Origin: CAVVSD01 sp963837655
Lineage (GTDB): Bacteria > Actinomycetota > Thermoleophilia > Solirubrobacterales > Solirubrobacteraceae
Direction: 5' to 3'
DNA length: 64,000 nt
NCBI GenBank assembly: GCA_963837655.1
Contig: CAWIOK010000001.1
Location: 372,001 to 436,000, forward strand
Shown: positions 1-8,731 of the stretch, piece after piece
Numbering within the stretch: position 1 is the stretch's first letter
How the letters are laid out: every line of letters begins with the position of its first letter
The notes under the pieces: model-generated
Databases searched by the model: none
Told to the model about the DNA's origin: nothing
What the model saw: the letters and a program-made list of their open reading frames with translations, nothing else
Program-made: the position numbers and the translations under genes

Positions 1-1
1 C

Positions 2-82
2 CGGGCTGCGATGACGGTGCCCGGCGTCGCCGGACATTGCGAGTTCGACTGCGTCGAACTCGCGGGAAAGGAGGAGATGTGA
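2..82 (+). CDS. 3' end of an unidentified gene
   Basis: The window opens inside a reading frame that stays open from base 2 to a TGA at 80-82. It shares the GTGA overlap with the next gene's GTG start at 79, which is the normal junction style in this genome. The 26 visible residues end in an acidic tail (AGKEEM) and show no recognisable motif. It is probably the upstream member of the same catabolic operon. A chance open frame of this length is possible in DNA this GC-rich. Confidence 0.45.
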   Translation, partial: RAAMTVPGVAGHCEFDCVELAGKEEM

Positions 83-1212
83 GCACGCAAACCCGCGCGG
101 ACGAGCTGCGCGAGGCAAAGCACCCGGTCTACTCGGACCGGGCGCTGCGCCTGGGGACCTTCGGGACCAACCTGCAGCAGGGCGCGGCGATCACCTCGAT
201 CGACGGCGCGCTGGAGGCCACCTGGCCGAGCACGCTGGAGCTCGCGCAGATCGGCGACCGCATGGGCTTCGAGGCCCTCGTGTCCGTCGGGCGCTGGCGC
301 GGCTTCGGTGGCTCCACGGACTTCAACGGCGCCGGCTTCGAGCCCTTTACCTGGGCGGCCGGCATCGGCGCGTCGACGAAGAACGCAGGCGTCTTCTCGA
401 CCTCGCACGTCCCGACGATCCACCCGATCCTCGCCGCCAAGCAGGCGATGACGATCGACCACGTCACGAACGGGCGCTTCGCGCTCAACGTCGTGACCGG
501 CTGGCACACCGCCGAGATCGAGATGTTCGGCGCCCCGCTGCTCCCCCACGACGAGCGCTACGCGGTCGCGGCGGAGTGGCTGCACATCATCCGCGAGATG
601 TGGACGTCGGAGGAGCCCTTCGACTTCGAGGGCAAGTACTACAAGGTCGAGGGCGCCGTCTGCCGCCCCCACCCGATCCAGCGGCCCCATCCCGTGATCA
701 TGAACGCGGGCGGCTCGGAGGCCGGCCGGCACTTCGGGGCCAAGGAGTGCGACGTCGCATTCGTCCTGCCGAGCGCACACGACTTCGACTCGCTGAAGAA
801 GCTCGTCGACGACTACCGCGCGCTGGCCAAGAACGAGTACGGCCGCGAGATCTCGATCTGGGGAAACGCCTACATCGTCCAGGGCGACACCGAGCAGGAC
901 GCCAAGGACTACCTGCACAGCTACGTCCACGACTACGGCGACTGGGACGCGGTCGAGAACCTCGTCAAGACGTTCGGCATCAACTCGCAGAGCCTGCCCC
1001 CCGAGGTCGCGCTCGGGATGAAGGAGCACTTCATCGCCGGCTGGGGGGGCATCCCGATCGTCGGGACGGCGGAGCAGATCGTCGAGAGCCTGGGGATGCT
1101 CGTCCGCGCGGGCTTCGACGGGATCCTGCTCTCCTGGGCGCGCTACATCGAGGACATGAAGCGCTTCGAGCAGGAGGTCCACCCCATGCTGATCCAGGCA
1201 GGTCTGCGCTGA
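79..1212 (+). CDS. LLM-class flavin-dependent monooxygenase
   Basis: This is a luciferase-like (TIM-barrel) monooxygenase of about 377 residues that should use reduced FMN supplied by a separate reductase to oxygenate a small organic substrate in the cytoplasm. The stretch GRFALNVVTGW, followed by PHDERYAVAAEWLHIIREMW, is typical of the SsuD/RutA/SfnG group, but I cannot assign a substrate. The GTG at 79 is chosen because a strong AAAGGAGG sits at 67-74, just upstream. The gene overlaps the aldehyde dehydrogenase downstream by one base (TGATG). Those two genes and the next two are one coupled operon, so the oxygenation product is probably passed to the dehydrogenase. The family is certain; the substrate is unknown. 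Confidence 0.9.
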   Translation: MSTQTRADELREAKHPVYSDRALRLGTFGTNLQQGAAITSIDGALEATWPSTLELAQIGDRMGFEALVSVGRWRGFGGSTDFNGAGFEPFTWAAGIGASTKNAGVFSTSHVPTIHPILAAKQAMTIDHVTNGRFALNVVTGWHTAEIEMFGAPLLPHDERYAVAAEWLHIIREMWTSEEPFDFEGKYYKVEGAVCRPHPIQRPHPVIMNAGGSEAGRHFGAKECDVAFVLPSAHDFDSLKKLVDDYRALAKNEYGREISIWGNAYIVQGDTEQDAKDYLHSYVHDYGDWDAVENLVKTFGINSQSLPPEVALGMKEHFIAGWGGIPIVGTAEQIVESLGMLVRAGFDGILLSWARYIEDMKRFEQEVHPMLIQAGLR

Positions 1213-2717
1213 TGGCCGCCGGCAACGCCGTCCAGCCCGACACGACGCGCTCGCGGGAGGTCGCCGCGCGCATCGCCGACCAGAGGTGGGCGATCCGCAT
1301 CGGCGCCGACGAGATCGCGGGCGACCCCGCGGGCTGGGAGACGACGAACCCGTCCACCGGCGAGCACCTGGCGACGGTTCCCGCCGCCACGCCCGCCGAC
1401 GTGGACGCCGCCGTCCGTGCCGGCCAGGCCGCCTTCGAGGATTGGCGTGACGTCGCCCCGCGCGAGCGCGCCAAGCGCGTACGCGCGTGGGCGGACCTCG
1501 TCAGCGAGCATGCCGACGAGCTCGCCGAGCTCGACGCACTCGACGCCGGGCTCCCCATGCACGCCGGGCGCTTCGACGTCGCCAACGCCGTCGAGTCGAT
1601 GCACCTCGCCGCCGACTGGGCGATGGAGATCAAGGGGGTCACGATCCCGTCGACCGCCGACCACCTGCATTACACGGTGCGCGAGCCGTACGGGGTCGTC
1701 GGGCGCGTCATCGCCTACAACCACCCGCTGATGTTCGCGACGCGCGCCGCGACGCCGCTCATCGCGGGCAACGCGTGCATCGTCAAGACGCCCGACCAGG
1801 CGCCGCTGTCCGGTCTGCGGCTGGCGGAGCTGGCGGCCGAGGTCCTCCCGCCCGGCCTGCTCACCGTGCTGGCCGGCTCCGGGCCCGTCGTCGGCGACGC
1901 GATGTCCCGCCATCCGGCGATCCGCCGCATCGCCTTCACCGGCAGCGTGCGCACCGGCCTCGCGATCCAGGCCGCCGCGGCAGCCTCGGGCGTCGTGAAG
2001 TCGATCTCCCTGGAGCTGGGCGGGAAGAACCCCTGCATCGTCTTCCCTGACGCCGACCTCGAGCGGGCCGCGCACTGGGCGATGATCGGCATGAACCTCA
2101 CGATGACGAGCGGCCAGTCGTGCGGGTCGACGTCGCGTCTGGTCGTGCACGAGTCGGTCGCCGACGAGGTCGTCGACCGTGTCCGCGCGTCGTTCGAGGC
2201 GCTGACGATCGGTGACCCGCTCGCCGATGGCACGCAGATGGGCCCGGTCATCTCCGACGTGCACCGCGACCGCGTGCTCGCGCACATCCAGAGCGCGCGC
2301 GACTCGGGCGCCACGATCCTCGCCGGCGGCGGGGCACCGGAGGGCCTGGACCGCGGCTGGTTCGTGGCTCCGACGCTCATCACGGACGTGCGCCAGGACA
2401 TGCCGATCGCCAACAACGAGGTCTTCGGCCCGGTCCTGTCCGTCGTGACGTGGCGCGACGAGGAGGAGGCGCTGGAGATCGCCAACGCGGTCGAGTACGG
2501 CCTCACCGCGAGCATCTTCACACGCGACCTCGGACGGGCCCACCGGCTCGCGCGGCGCGTCGATGCGGGGTTCGTCTGGTTCAACGAGACGGCCGCGCAC
2601 TACCTCGGCGTACCGTTCGGCGGGTTCAAGAACTCCGGCGTCGGGCGCGAGGAGGACCTCTCGGAGGTCCTGTCGTTCACGCAGCTCAAGACGGTCAACG
2701 TGGCGCTCGGTTCGTGA
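1212..2717 (+). CDS. NAD(P)-dependent aldehyde dehydrogenase
   Basis: A full-length aldehyde dehydrogenase of 501 residues. It oxidises an aldehyde to the acid with NAD(P)+. The general base is Glu268 in LELGGKNP and the nucleophile is Cys304 in the TSGQSCGS context. The cofactor-binding FTGS motif and the C-terminal PFGGFKNSG motif are intact. The ATG overlaps the upstream stop (TGATG) and the stop overlaps the next GTG (GTGA). It lies between a flavin monooxygenase and a class II aldolase-fold enzyme, so it probably oxidises an aldehyde intermediate of that pathway. Close relatives act on betaine, vanillin or semialdehydes; the sequence alone does not decide. Confidence 0.93.
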   Translation: MAAGNAVQPDTTRSREVAARIADQRWAIRIGADEIAGDPAGWETTNPSTGEHLATVPAATPADVDAAVRAGQAAFEDWRDVAPRERAKRVRAWADLVSEHADELAELDALDAGLPMHAGRFDVANAVESMHLAADWAMEIKGVTIPSTADHLHYTVREPYGVVGRVIAYNHPLMFATRAATPLIAGNACIVKTPDQAPLSGLRLAELAAEVLPPGLLTVLAGSGPVVGDAMSRHPAIRRIAFTGSVRTGLAIQAAAAASGVVKSISLELGGKNPCIVFPDADLERAAHWAMIGMNLTMTSGQSCGSTSRLVVHESVADEVVDRVRASFEALTIGDPLADGTQMGPVISDVHRDRVLAHIQSARDSGATILAGGGAPEGLDRGWFVAPTLITDVRQDMPIANNEVFGPVLSVVTWRDEEEALEIANAVEYGLTASIFTRDLGRAHRLARRVDAGFVWFNETAAHYLGVPFGGFKNSGVGREEDLSEVLSFTQLKTVNVALGS

Positions 2718-3409
2718 CGGACGCAGCGGCGATCCGGCGCCAGATCGTCCTGGCCTGCCGTGTGCTCTACGGCAACGGGCACGACGACTACGTCTGGGGC
2801 CACCCCTCCGTGCGCGACCCCGACGGCCGCGGCATCTGGATGAAGGGCTCGGGGCTCGGCTTCGAGGAGGTCCGGGACGAGAACGTCCTGCTCGTCGGCT
2901 GGGACGGCGAGGTCCTCGACGGCGAGGGCCCGCGCCACGTCGAGTGGCCGATCCACAGCGAGGTCATGCTCGCGCGGCCCGACGTCGGGTCGGTCGTCCA
3001 CTCGCACCCGCCGCACTCCATCGCGCTGGGCGCGGCGGGGCGCGAGCTCCAGCCGGTCTCCCACGCCGGCACGCTGTTCGTGCCGCCTGCAGTGCCGCAC
3101 TACACGCGGACCGCCGAGCTGATCGTCACCCGCGACATGGGCATCGACGTCGCGGAGGGGCTCGGCGACGCGCGGGCGCTCCTGCTGGTCAACCACGGCA
3201 TCGTCGCCGTCGGTCCCGACCTGCCCGCCGCGATCTGCGCTGCCGTCCTGCTGGAGAAGGCCGCACACCAGCAGCTGCTCGTGGAGGGCTTCGGCGGCGC
3301 GAAGCGCTGGTCCGACGACGAGGAGGCGCTTCGCAAGCGCGAGATCGTCTGGTCGCCGGGCCATCTGCAGTCGCTCTGGGAGTACCTGGTGAGGAGGCTG
3401 GACGCATGA
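2714..3409 (+). CDS. Class II aldolase/adducin-fold enzyme
   Basis: A 231-residue member of the AraD/FucA (class II aldolase/adducin) fold, a zinc enzyme that cleaves or decarboxylates through an enediolate. The zinc-binding HSHPPH motif lies near residue 98 and a further metal-ligand region, VNHG, near residue 160. The family includes sugar-phosphate aldolases and also, in Gram-positive phthalate degraders, 3,4-dihydroxyphthalate decarboxylase. That second role deserves attention because a 4,5-dihydroxyphthalate-decarboxylase-like gene lies 2 kb away. The GTG start overlaps the dehydrogenase stop by four bases and the stop overlaps the next ATG. The fold is confident; the reaction is an inference. 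Confidence 0.88.
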   Translation: MTDAAAIRRQIVLACRVLYGNGHDDYVWGHPSVRDPDGRGIWMKGSGLGFEEVRDENVLLVGWDGEVLDGEGPRHVEWPIHSEVMLARPDVGSVVHSHPPHSIALGAAGRELQPVSHAGTLFVPPAVPHYTRTAELIVTRDMGIDVAEGLGDARALLLVNHGIVAVGPDLPAAICAAVLLEKAAHQQLLVEGFGGAKRWSDDEEALRKREIVWSPGHLQSLWEYLVRRLDA

Positions 3410-4512
3410 CGTTGCGCGTGGACAACGTGGGATCGATGCTGCGCCCGTCGGAGCTCGTCGACGCCGTGGCCCGCCACGAGGCGGGCGATCTCTCCGACGA
3501 CGGCCTGCGGGCGGTCGAGGACGCCGCCGTCCGCGACCTCATCGCCGAGCAGGAGCGCCACGACCTGCCGATCGTCGTGGACGGCGAGTTCCGCCGGCTG
3601 AACTTCATGCAGAGCTTCACAGACGTCGCCGGCTTCGACACCTGGATGGACCGCCACCGCGCGGTCCGCGAGGCGCGCAGGCTGGCGGCGACGGAGGGTG
3701 GCGTCGTCACGGCACCGTCCGCGCTCGCCCTCACACCGGCCACCGAGCCGCTGCGCCTGCGCCACAGCCAGCCGCTGGACGAGTTCACCTTCGCCCAGTC
3801 GCTCACCGAGACGCCGGTGAAGGTCTCGCTCATCGGCCCTGACCGCATCTACCAGGCCTGGGACTCAGGGCGCGAGGTCTACGCGGACGATCAGGCCTTC
3901 CTCGACGCCGTCGTCGCGGTCCAGCGCGAGATGGTCGCCGGGCTCGCGGAGGCCGGGTGCGGCTACGTCCACATGGACGCGCCGGGCTTCACCGCCTACG
4001 TCGACGGCCCGTCGCTGCAGCGCTTCCGCGACCGCGGGCGCGCGCCCGAGGCGATGCTCCGCGCGACGATCGCCGCCGAGAACGCGGTCATCGAGGGGTT
4101 CGACGACGTCACGTTCGGCATCCACCTCTGCCGCGGCAACGAGCAGAGCCACTGGCATCGCGAGGGGCACTACGACGCGGTCGCCGAGCAGCTGTTCGGC
4201 ACGCTGCGCCACGACCGGCTGCTGCTCGAGTACGACACCGAGCGGGCGGGCGGCTTCGAGCCGCTGCGCTTCGTGCGCCCCGGCGCGATCGCGGTGCTCG
4301 GCCTCATCACGACGAAGTCCGGCGTCCTCGAGGACCGCGACCATCTGCTGCGCCGCATCGAGGAGGCCTCGCGCTTCCTGCCGGTGGAGCAGCTCGCGAT
4401 CAGCCCACAGTGTGGCTTCGCCTCCGGCGTCGAGGGCAACGACCTCACCGACGCCGAGCAGTGGGCCAAGCTCGACCTCATGCTCGAGGTCGCGCGCGAC
4501 GTATGGGGCTAG
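3406..4512 (+). CDS. MetE-like (cobalamin-independent methionine synthase) family protein
   Basis: A 368-residue protein resembling the C-terminal zinc barrel of MetE (UROD/MetE superfamily). The zinc ligands are visible as GIHLCRGN (His-x-Cys) and a later SPQCGFAS cysteine. It lacks the N-terminal half of true MetE, like the stand-alone MetE-core proteins that move methyl groups to or from thiols or corrinoids in catabolic operons. It is the last gene of the four-gene operon and starts at an ATGA overlap. In this context it may take up a methyl group released from the substrate. That is inference; no specific methyl donor can be read from the sequence. Confidence 0.85.
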   Translation: MTLRVDNVGSMLRPSELVDAVARHEAGDLSDDGLRAVEDAAVRDLIAEQERHDLPIVVDGEFRRLNFMQSFTDVAGFDTWMDRHRAVREARRLAATEGGVVTAPSALALTPATEPLRLRHSQPLDEFTFAQSLTETPVKVSLIGPDRIYQAWDSGREVYADDQAFLDAVVAVQREMVAGLAEAGCGYVHMDAPGFTAYVDGPSLQRFRDRGRAPEAMLRATIAAENAVIEGFDDVTFGIHLCRGNEQSHWHREGHYDAVAEQLFGTLRHDRLLLEYDTERAGGFEPLRFVRPGAIAVLGLITTKSGVLEDRDHLLRRIEEASRFLPVEQLAISPQCGFASGVEGNDLTDAEQWAKLDLMLEVARDVWG

Positions 4513-4514
4513 GT

Positions 4515-5303
4515 CTACGCGACCGAGAGGGCGCGGAGCAGGCGTGCCCCGACGGCCTGGGCGCTGCGCGTCGCCGCCTCCGCGATCTCCGGCGCCCGCT
4601 CGGGCCGGAGGCGCTCGGCGGGCAGCGACACCGTGATCGACGACCGCGTGACGCCCGACGGCTCGGGGATCGCCACCGCGACGGCCGACAGGCCGTCCTC
4701 GCTCTCCTCGTAGTTCGTCGCCCACCCTCGCTCCGCCACCAGCCGGATCTCCTCGCGGACCACCTCGGGATCGTCCATCGAGCGGGGCGTGAGGCCGGCG
4801 GGCAGCGCGTCGAGGTACTCCTCCAGGGCCTCGGGCGGCAGCCCAGCCAGGATCACCTTGCCCGCAGCGGTGCAGTGCGCGGGCATCGTCATCCCCGTGC
4901 GCGAGCCGACGCGGACGGCGCGGTTGGACTCGACCGAGTCCACGAAGAGGATGTGCGTCCCCTCGAGCAGCACGAGATGGACGGTCTCCCCCAGCTCGTC
5001 GCGCAGCGACTCCAGCTCCGGACGGGCGGCCGCGCGCACGTCGAGGTTGCGCAGGGCCGCGAGCCCGACCTCGAGCATCCGGCGTCCGGGGCCGTAGGAC
5101 TTCGTCACGGCGTCCTGGCGGACGAAGCCCTCCGAGAGGAGCGTCGCCAGCATCCTGTGCGCCGTCGAGCGCGCGACACCCAGATGCTCGGCGGCGACCG
5201 ACACGCTCACCGCACCGCGCTCAGCGACCAGCGTCAGGAGCCGCAATGCGCGGCCGACGGACTCGATCGGGTAGGCAGGCGGCTCGGCGGCGATGACCGA
5301 CAA
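4515..5303 (-). CDS. IclR-family transcriptional regulator
   Basis: An IclR-type regulator of about 262 residues. It has an N-terminal winged helix (PIESVGRALRLL, then VAAEHLGVARSTAHRML) and a C-terminal effector domain with the typical GTHILFVDSVES and HCTAAGKVILAGL stretches. IclR proteins often control aromatic-acid and related catabolic operons. It converges on the MetE-like gene two bases away and diverges from the gene at 5330, so it probably controls that promoter and perhaps the operon at 79-4512. The TTG start at 5303 gives the family's usual length; a longer form beginning at 5360 would run into the divergent coding region and is less likely. Confidence 0.9.
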   Translation of the reverse strand: MSVIAAEPPAYPIESVGRALRLLTLVAERGAVSVSVAAEHLGVARSTAHRMLATLLSEGFVRQDAVTKSYGPGRRMLEVGLAALRNLDVRAAARPELESLRDELGETVHLVLLEGTHILFVDSVESNRAVRVGSRTGMTMPAHCTAAGKVILAGLPPEALEEYLDALPAGLTPRSMDDPEVVREEIRLVAERGWATNYEESEDGLSAVAVAIPEPSGVTRSSITVSLPAERLRPERAPEIAEAATRSAQAVGARLLRALSVA

Positions 5304-5329
5304 CGTACAGCGACCAAGGAGACCCGGGC

Positions 5330-6322
5330 GTGCCCCGCAACCTGCACCTGACCCTCGCATGCTCGGACTACGACCGCACCCGCGCGTTGCGCGACGGGCG
5401 CGTCGTGCCCGACGGCTGCGAGCTCAACTACCTGCCCCTGAAGATCGAGGAGACGTTCTTCCGGATGCTGCGCCACCGGGAGTTCGACGTCGCGGAGATG
5501 TCGATGTCCTCCTACGTCGTCTCGCTCGTGTCCGCGGACCCGTGGCTCGTCGCCATCCCCGTCTATCCGTCGCGGTCGTTCCGCCACGCGCACGTCGCCG
5601 TGCGCCGCGACCGCATCACCGAGCCCTCCGACCTCCCGGGCAAGGTGGTCGGCACGCCCGAGTTCCAGCTCACCGCCTGCGTGTGGGTGCGCGGGATCCT
5701 GGCCGACCATCACGGCGTCCCGGTGGAGAGCGTGAAGTACCGCACGGCGGGCCTGGAGACGCCGAATCGCCCGGAGAAGCTCAAGCTGGACCTGCCGCCG
5801 GAGATCGACATCGCGCCGCTCGACAAGGGCCTGTCGCTCTCCGAGGCGCTGGCGCGGGGCGAGATCGACGCGATCCAGGCGCCGCGCGAGCCATCCTCGC
5901 TGCTGCGCGGCGCGCCCGACGTCGGGCGCCTGTGGCCGGACTTCCGCACCGTCGAGGAGGCCTACCTCGCCGAGACGCAGATCTTCCCGATCATGCACGT
6001 GATCGTCCTGCGCCGCGAGCTCCACGAGCGCTACCCGTGGCTCGCGGGGTCGCTGCAGAAGGCGTTCACGCAATCCCGCGACCTCGCGTACGCGGCGCTG
6101 GAGGACGTGGGGGCGCTGACGACATCGCTGCCGTGGCAGCAGGCGGAGGTCGTGCGGACCCGTGAGCTGCTGGGCGACGACTGGTGGTCCTACGGCCTGG
6201 ACGCCAACCGTCACGTCCTCGACACGTTCCTGCGCTACCACCACGAGCAGGGGCTCTCGCCCCGGCGCGTGGCCCCGGAGGAGCTGTTCGTCCCCAGCAC
6301 GCTGGAGTCGTTCGTGATCTGA
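5330..6322 (+). CDS. 4,5-dihydroxyphthalate decarboxylase-like (Pht5 family) protein
   Basis: A 330-residue protein with the periplasmic-binding-protein-like fold. It reads closely like the Pht5 family of 4,5-dihydroxyphthalate decarboxylases: EMSMSSYVVSL, AIPVYPSRSFRHAHV and WVRGILADHHGV fall in the expected order. There is no signal peptide or lipobox, which argues for a cytoplasmic enzyme rather than a transporter subunit. Family members decarboxylate aromatic ortho-hydroxy acids, but many are uncharacterised. AAGGAGA at 5315-5321 supports the GTG start. It is divergent from the IclR regulator with only 26 bases between the starts, so the regulator very likely overlaps this promoter. Confidence 0.85.
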   Translation: MPRNLHLTLACSDYDRTRALRDGRVVPDGCELNYLPLKIEETFFRMLRHREFDVAEMSMSSYVVSLVSADPWLVAIPVYPSRSFRHAHVAVRRDRITEPSDLPGKVVGTPEFQLTACVWVRGILADHHGVPVESVKYRTAGLETPNRPEKLKLDLPPEIDIAPLDKGLSLSEALARGEIDAIQAPREPSSLLRGAPDVGRLWPDFRTVEEAYLAETQIFPIMHVIVLRRELHERYPWLAGSLQKAFTQSRDLAYAALEDVGALTTSLPWQQAEVVRTRELLGDDWWSYGLDANRHVLDTFLRYHHEQGLSPRRVAPEELFVPSTLESFVI

Positions 6323-6339
6323 GCGTCTACGGTGCGCGT

Positions 6340-7521
6340 ATGACGACTGCCCAGACGACGGCTGCAGGCCTCGACGACCACGCCCTCGGGCGGCTGCGGA
6401 CGGCCATCGAGGCCGACATCGAGCAGGAGCGCTACGACGGCGCCGTCATCCTCGTCGCGCGCGACGGGCGCATCGGGTTGCACGAGGCGATCGGCATGAC
6501 CGACCGAGTCGCCGGGCGGCAGGCCCGCACCGACGACGTCTTCCGCGTGCTGTCGGTCACGAAGGCGCTCACCAACGTGCTCGTGCTGGCCGCCATCGAG
6601 CGCGGCCACTTCGCGCTCACTTCGAAGGTGGCCGACATCATCCCCGAGTTCCTCGGCGGCGATCGCTTCCGCGGGCGCGGCAAGGCCGCCGTGACCGTCA
6701 AGCACCTGCTGACCCACAGCGCCGCGCTGCCGAGCACGCCGTACCCGCTGCCGCCGCTCGAGCTGGGCGACCTCGCGGCCACCGTCGCCGCCATCTGCGA
6801 GCTCGACGTCGTCGGAACGCCCGGCGCCGCCGTGAACTACTCACCGGCGCTGAACCACGCGCTCCTGGGCGAGATCGTGCGCCGGACGATGGGCGGCGGC
6901 ACGCGCCGCTTCCGCGACGTCCTGCGCGACGAGCTGCTGGTGCCCCTCGGCATGGCGGACACCGCGCTCGGCACACCGCCCGCGTGGGCGGACCGGCTCG
7001 TGACGCTCCGTGCGAGCTTCCCGCCAGGCGGGTGGCTCGGCCCCGAGGACATCGAGGTGATGAACGACGTCATCCACGAGGACGCCGAGCTCCCCTGGGT
7101 CGGCTCGGTCTCCACGGCGCATGACCTCTTCCGGCTCGCGGAGATGGTCCGGCGCGGCGGCGAGCTCGACGGCGCGCGCATCCTCTCCCCCGCGATCATC
7201 GACCTCGCCACGTCGAACCAGACCGGCGACCGGCTCAACGACCTGTACGCCGCGCTCGCGGCCGCGGAGGGATGGGAGCCGGCGCCGGCCAACGTCGGTC
7301 TCGGCTTCATGCTGCGCGGCGCGGGGATCTACCACCACTTCTTCGGGACGCTCGCCTCGCCGCGGACGTTCGGGAACTTCGGCGCCGGCTCGTCGCTGTT
7401 CTGGGTCGACCCGGCCAAGGAGCTGACGTTCGTGTGCCTCACGGCGGGCGTGATGGAGGAGGCGGCGAACATCGTGCGGTTCCAGCGCCTGTCCGACATG
7501 GCGCACGCCGCTGCAGTCTGA
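6340..7521 (+). CDS. Beta-lactamase-fold serine hydrolase (class C/esterase-like)
   Basis: A 393-residue serine hydrolase of the Beta-lactamase (AmpC/PBP4/EstB) superfamily. The nucleophile motif S-x-x-K is present as SVTK near residue 70. The usual Y-x-N position reads YSP, so the Asn is replaced, as in some esterases of the group. No signal peptide is visible, so it is probably a cytoplasmic esterase or amidase rather than a resistance enzyme. A TACGGT hexamer six bases before the ATG would fit a leaderless start. It lies 17 bases after the Pht5-like gene and may belong to the same catabolic island. Confidence 0.87.
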   Translation: MTTAQTTAAGLDDHALGRLRTAIEADIEQERYDGAVILVARDGRIGLHEAIGMTDRVAGRQARTDDVFRVLSVTKALTNVLVLAAIERGHFALTSKVADIIPEFLGGDRFRGRGKAAVTVKHLLTHSAALPSTPYPLPPLELGDLAATVAAICELDVVGTPGAAVNYSPALNHALLGEIVRRTMGGGTRRFRDVLRDELLVPLGMADTALGTPPAWADRLVTLRASFPPGGWLGPEDIEVMNDVIHEDAELPWVGSVSTAHDLFRLAEMVRRGGELDGARILSPAIIDLATSNQTGDRLNDLYAALAAAEGWEPAPANVGLGFMLRGAGIYHHFFGTLASPRTFGNFGAGSSLFWVDPAKELTFVCLTAGVMEEAANIVRFQRLSDMAHAAAV

Positions 7522-7570
7522 CCGGGCGCACCCCGGCGTTCACCGGGCCGGCATCTGCTGGAGGCCGTCT

Positions 7571-7586
7571 CGGATCCGAGGATCCG
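7571..7586. terminator. Terminator-like inverted repeat between converging genes
   Basis: CGGATCC-GA-GGATCCG forms a compact hairpin between the stops of the serine hydrolase and the EAL gene. There is no T tract, as is common in high-GC genomes, so its action as a terminator is inferred from position only. Confidence 0.4.
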
Positions 7587-7589
7587 GCT

Positions 7590-8723
7590 CTAGGCTGCCC
7601 GGCTGTCGGCGGCGTCCGCAAGCCGCTCGAGCAGGCGCTCCACATGGATGAGCCCGCGCAGGCGGGACACGTCGTCGCACAGCGCAAGCGGGGTGTAGCG
7701 ATGCTCGACCGGCCGATTCAGGGCGCGGCGCACGACATCGGACAGGCCGTCGCCGGCGCCGACGGCGAGCGCCGGGATGCGGCGATGGCCATCGGTGCGC
7801 GACACGAGCGAGACCGGCCGCTCGAACTCGTCGACCGTCACGACCCACTGCTCGCCGGGCCTGCGCAGGAAGGTCTCGGCTATCGCCGCGTCGCTCGCGT
7901 CGGCCGCGACGCCGAGTGCATCCTGCGCGAGCGCCGCGATCGCGCCGCGCCGAGACAGGCGCGCCCGCCGGAGGCATGCCTCCGCCGGCGCGGCCTCGAT
8001 GTCACGCATCGCGAAGTTCGGTCGGCCCAGGAGGTAGCCCTGGGCCAGCGGGACGCCGAGATCGAGCAGGCGCTCGAGCTCGGGCATCGTCTCGACGCCC
8101 TCGGCGAGGAGCCACGCGTCCAGCCTGCTGGCGAAGATGCCGAGCGTCTCGACCACGGCCGAGCGCGTGGGGTCGGTGTCGATGCCGGCCACCAGGGCGC
8201 GATCGACCTTCACGAGATCGGGGCGCAGCAGCGTGATGTGCTTGAGCGACGAGAACCCCGCTCCGGCGTCGTCGATCGCGACGAGCGCGCCCCGCTCGCG
8301 GAGCGGCGTGAGCGCGACCGACACCGCGTCGTAGTCCTCGATCGGCTTCTGCTCGGTGATCTCGAGGATCACCCCGCGCAGGTCCCCCACGCTGTGGAGC
8401 ACGCCGCGGGCGGCGTCGGAGAGCAGTGCCCGCGGGCCGATGTTGACGGTGAGAAAGGCGTTGCGCGGCAGCTGCGGGCGCGCCCGCAGCGCGGCGGCGA
8501 GGGCCCGGGCCTCGAGCTGTTCGCCGACGCCCCCGGCGTGCGCCGCGGCGAACCAGCGGTCCGGCGACACATCGGGTGGACCCGCGAAGCGCGTCAGCGC
8601 CTCGTAGCCTGTGACGACGCCGCGGGTGAGGTCGACGATCGGCTGGAACGCGACGCGAAGCACACCGGGCCGCACCAGCGCGGCCCGGGCAGCGGCGGCG
8701 AGGCCGTCGTCGTCGTCGGGCAC
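7590..8723 (-). CDS. EAL-domain cyclic-di-GMP phosphodiesterase with C-terminal CBS-like region
   Basis: A 377-residue protein whose N-terminal 240 residues form an EAL domain that hydrolyses cyclic di-GMP to pGpG. All signature elements are present: YEALTRF, TVNIGP, LEITEQ, IDDAGAG (usually DDFGTG), LVKVDR, LAEGVET and AQGYLLGRP, so activity is likely. The remaining 130 residues resemble the CBS-like module found after some EAL and GGDEF domains, perhaps for nucleotide sensing. There is no membrane segment. The GTG at 8723 begins nine bases after the stop of the small DUF1059 gene upstream, so both are probably one transcript. No ribosome-binding site is visible at this GTG. Confidence 0.85.
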   Translation of the reverse strand: MPDDDDGLAAAARAALVRPGVLRVAFQPIVDLTRGVVTGYEALTRFAGPPDVSPDRWFAAAHAGGVGEQLEARALAAALRARPQLPRNAFLTVNIGPRALLSDAARGVLHSVGDLRGVILEITEQKPIEDYDAVSVALTPLRERGALVAIDDAGAGFSSLKHITLLRPDLVKVDRALVAGIDTDPTRSAVVETLGIFASRLDAWLLAEGVETMPELERLLDLGVPLAQGYLLGRPNFAMRDIEAAPAEACLRRARLSRRGAIAALAQDALGVAADASDAAIAETFLRRPGEQWVVTVDEFERPVSLVSRTDGHRRIPALAVGAGDGLSDVVRRALNRPVEHRYTPLALCDDVSRLRGLIHVERLLERLADAADSRAA

Positions 8724-8731
8724 CGGTCGCG

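Noticed and set aside
1143..2600. Long minus-strand frames opposite the dehydrogenase, and many similar ones opposite other genes
   Set aside because: Low-complexity R/A/G/P/H-rich products, expected in DNA of this GC content, with no motifs or ribosome-binding sites.
576..2717. A 713-codon open frame running through the monooxygenase end and the dehydrogenase
   Set aside because: The first two-thirds of the upstream part is an arginine/proline-rich out-of-phase reading of the monooxygenase. Only the part from 1212 is a real protein.
5330..6322. ABC transporter substrate-binding protein
   Set aside because: Same fold, but no signal peptide, no permease or ATPase nearby and a strong match to the Pht5 decarboxylase wording.
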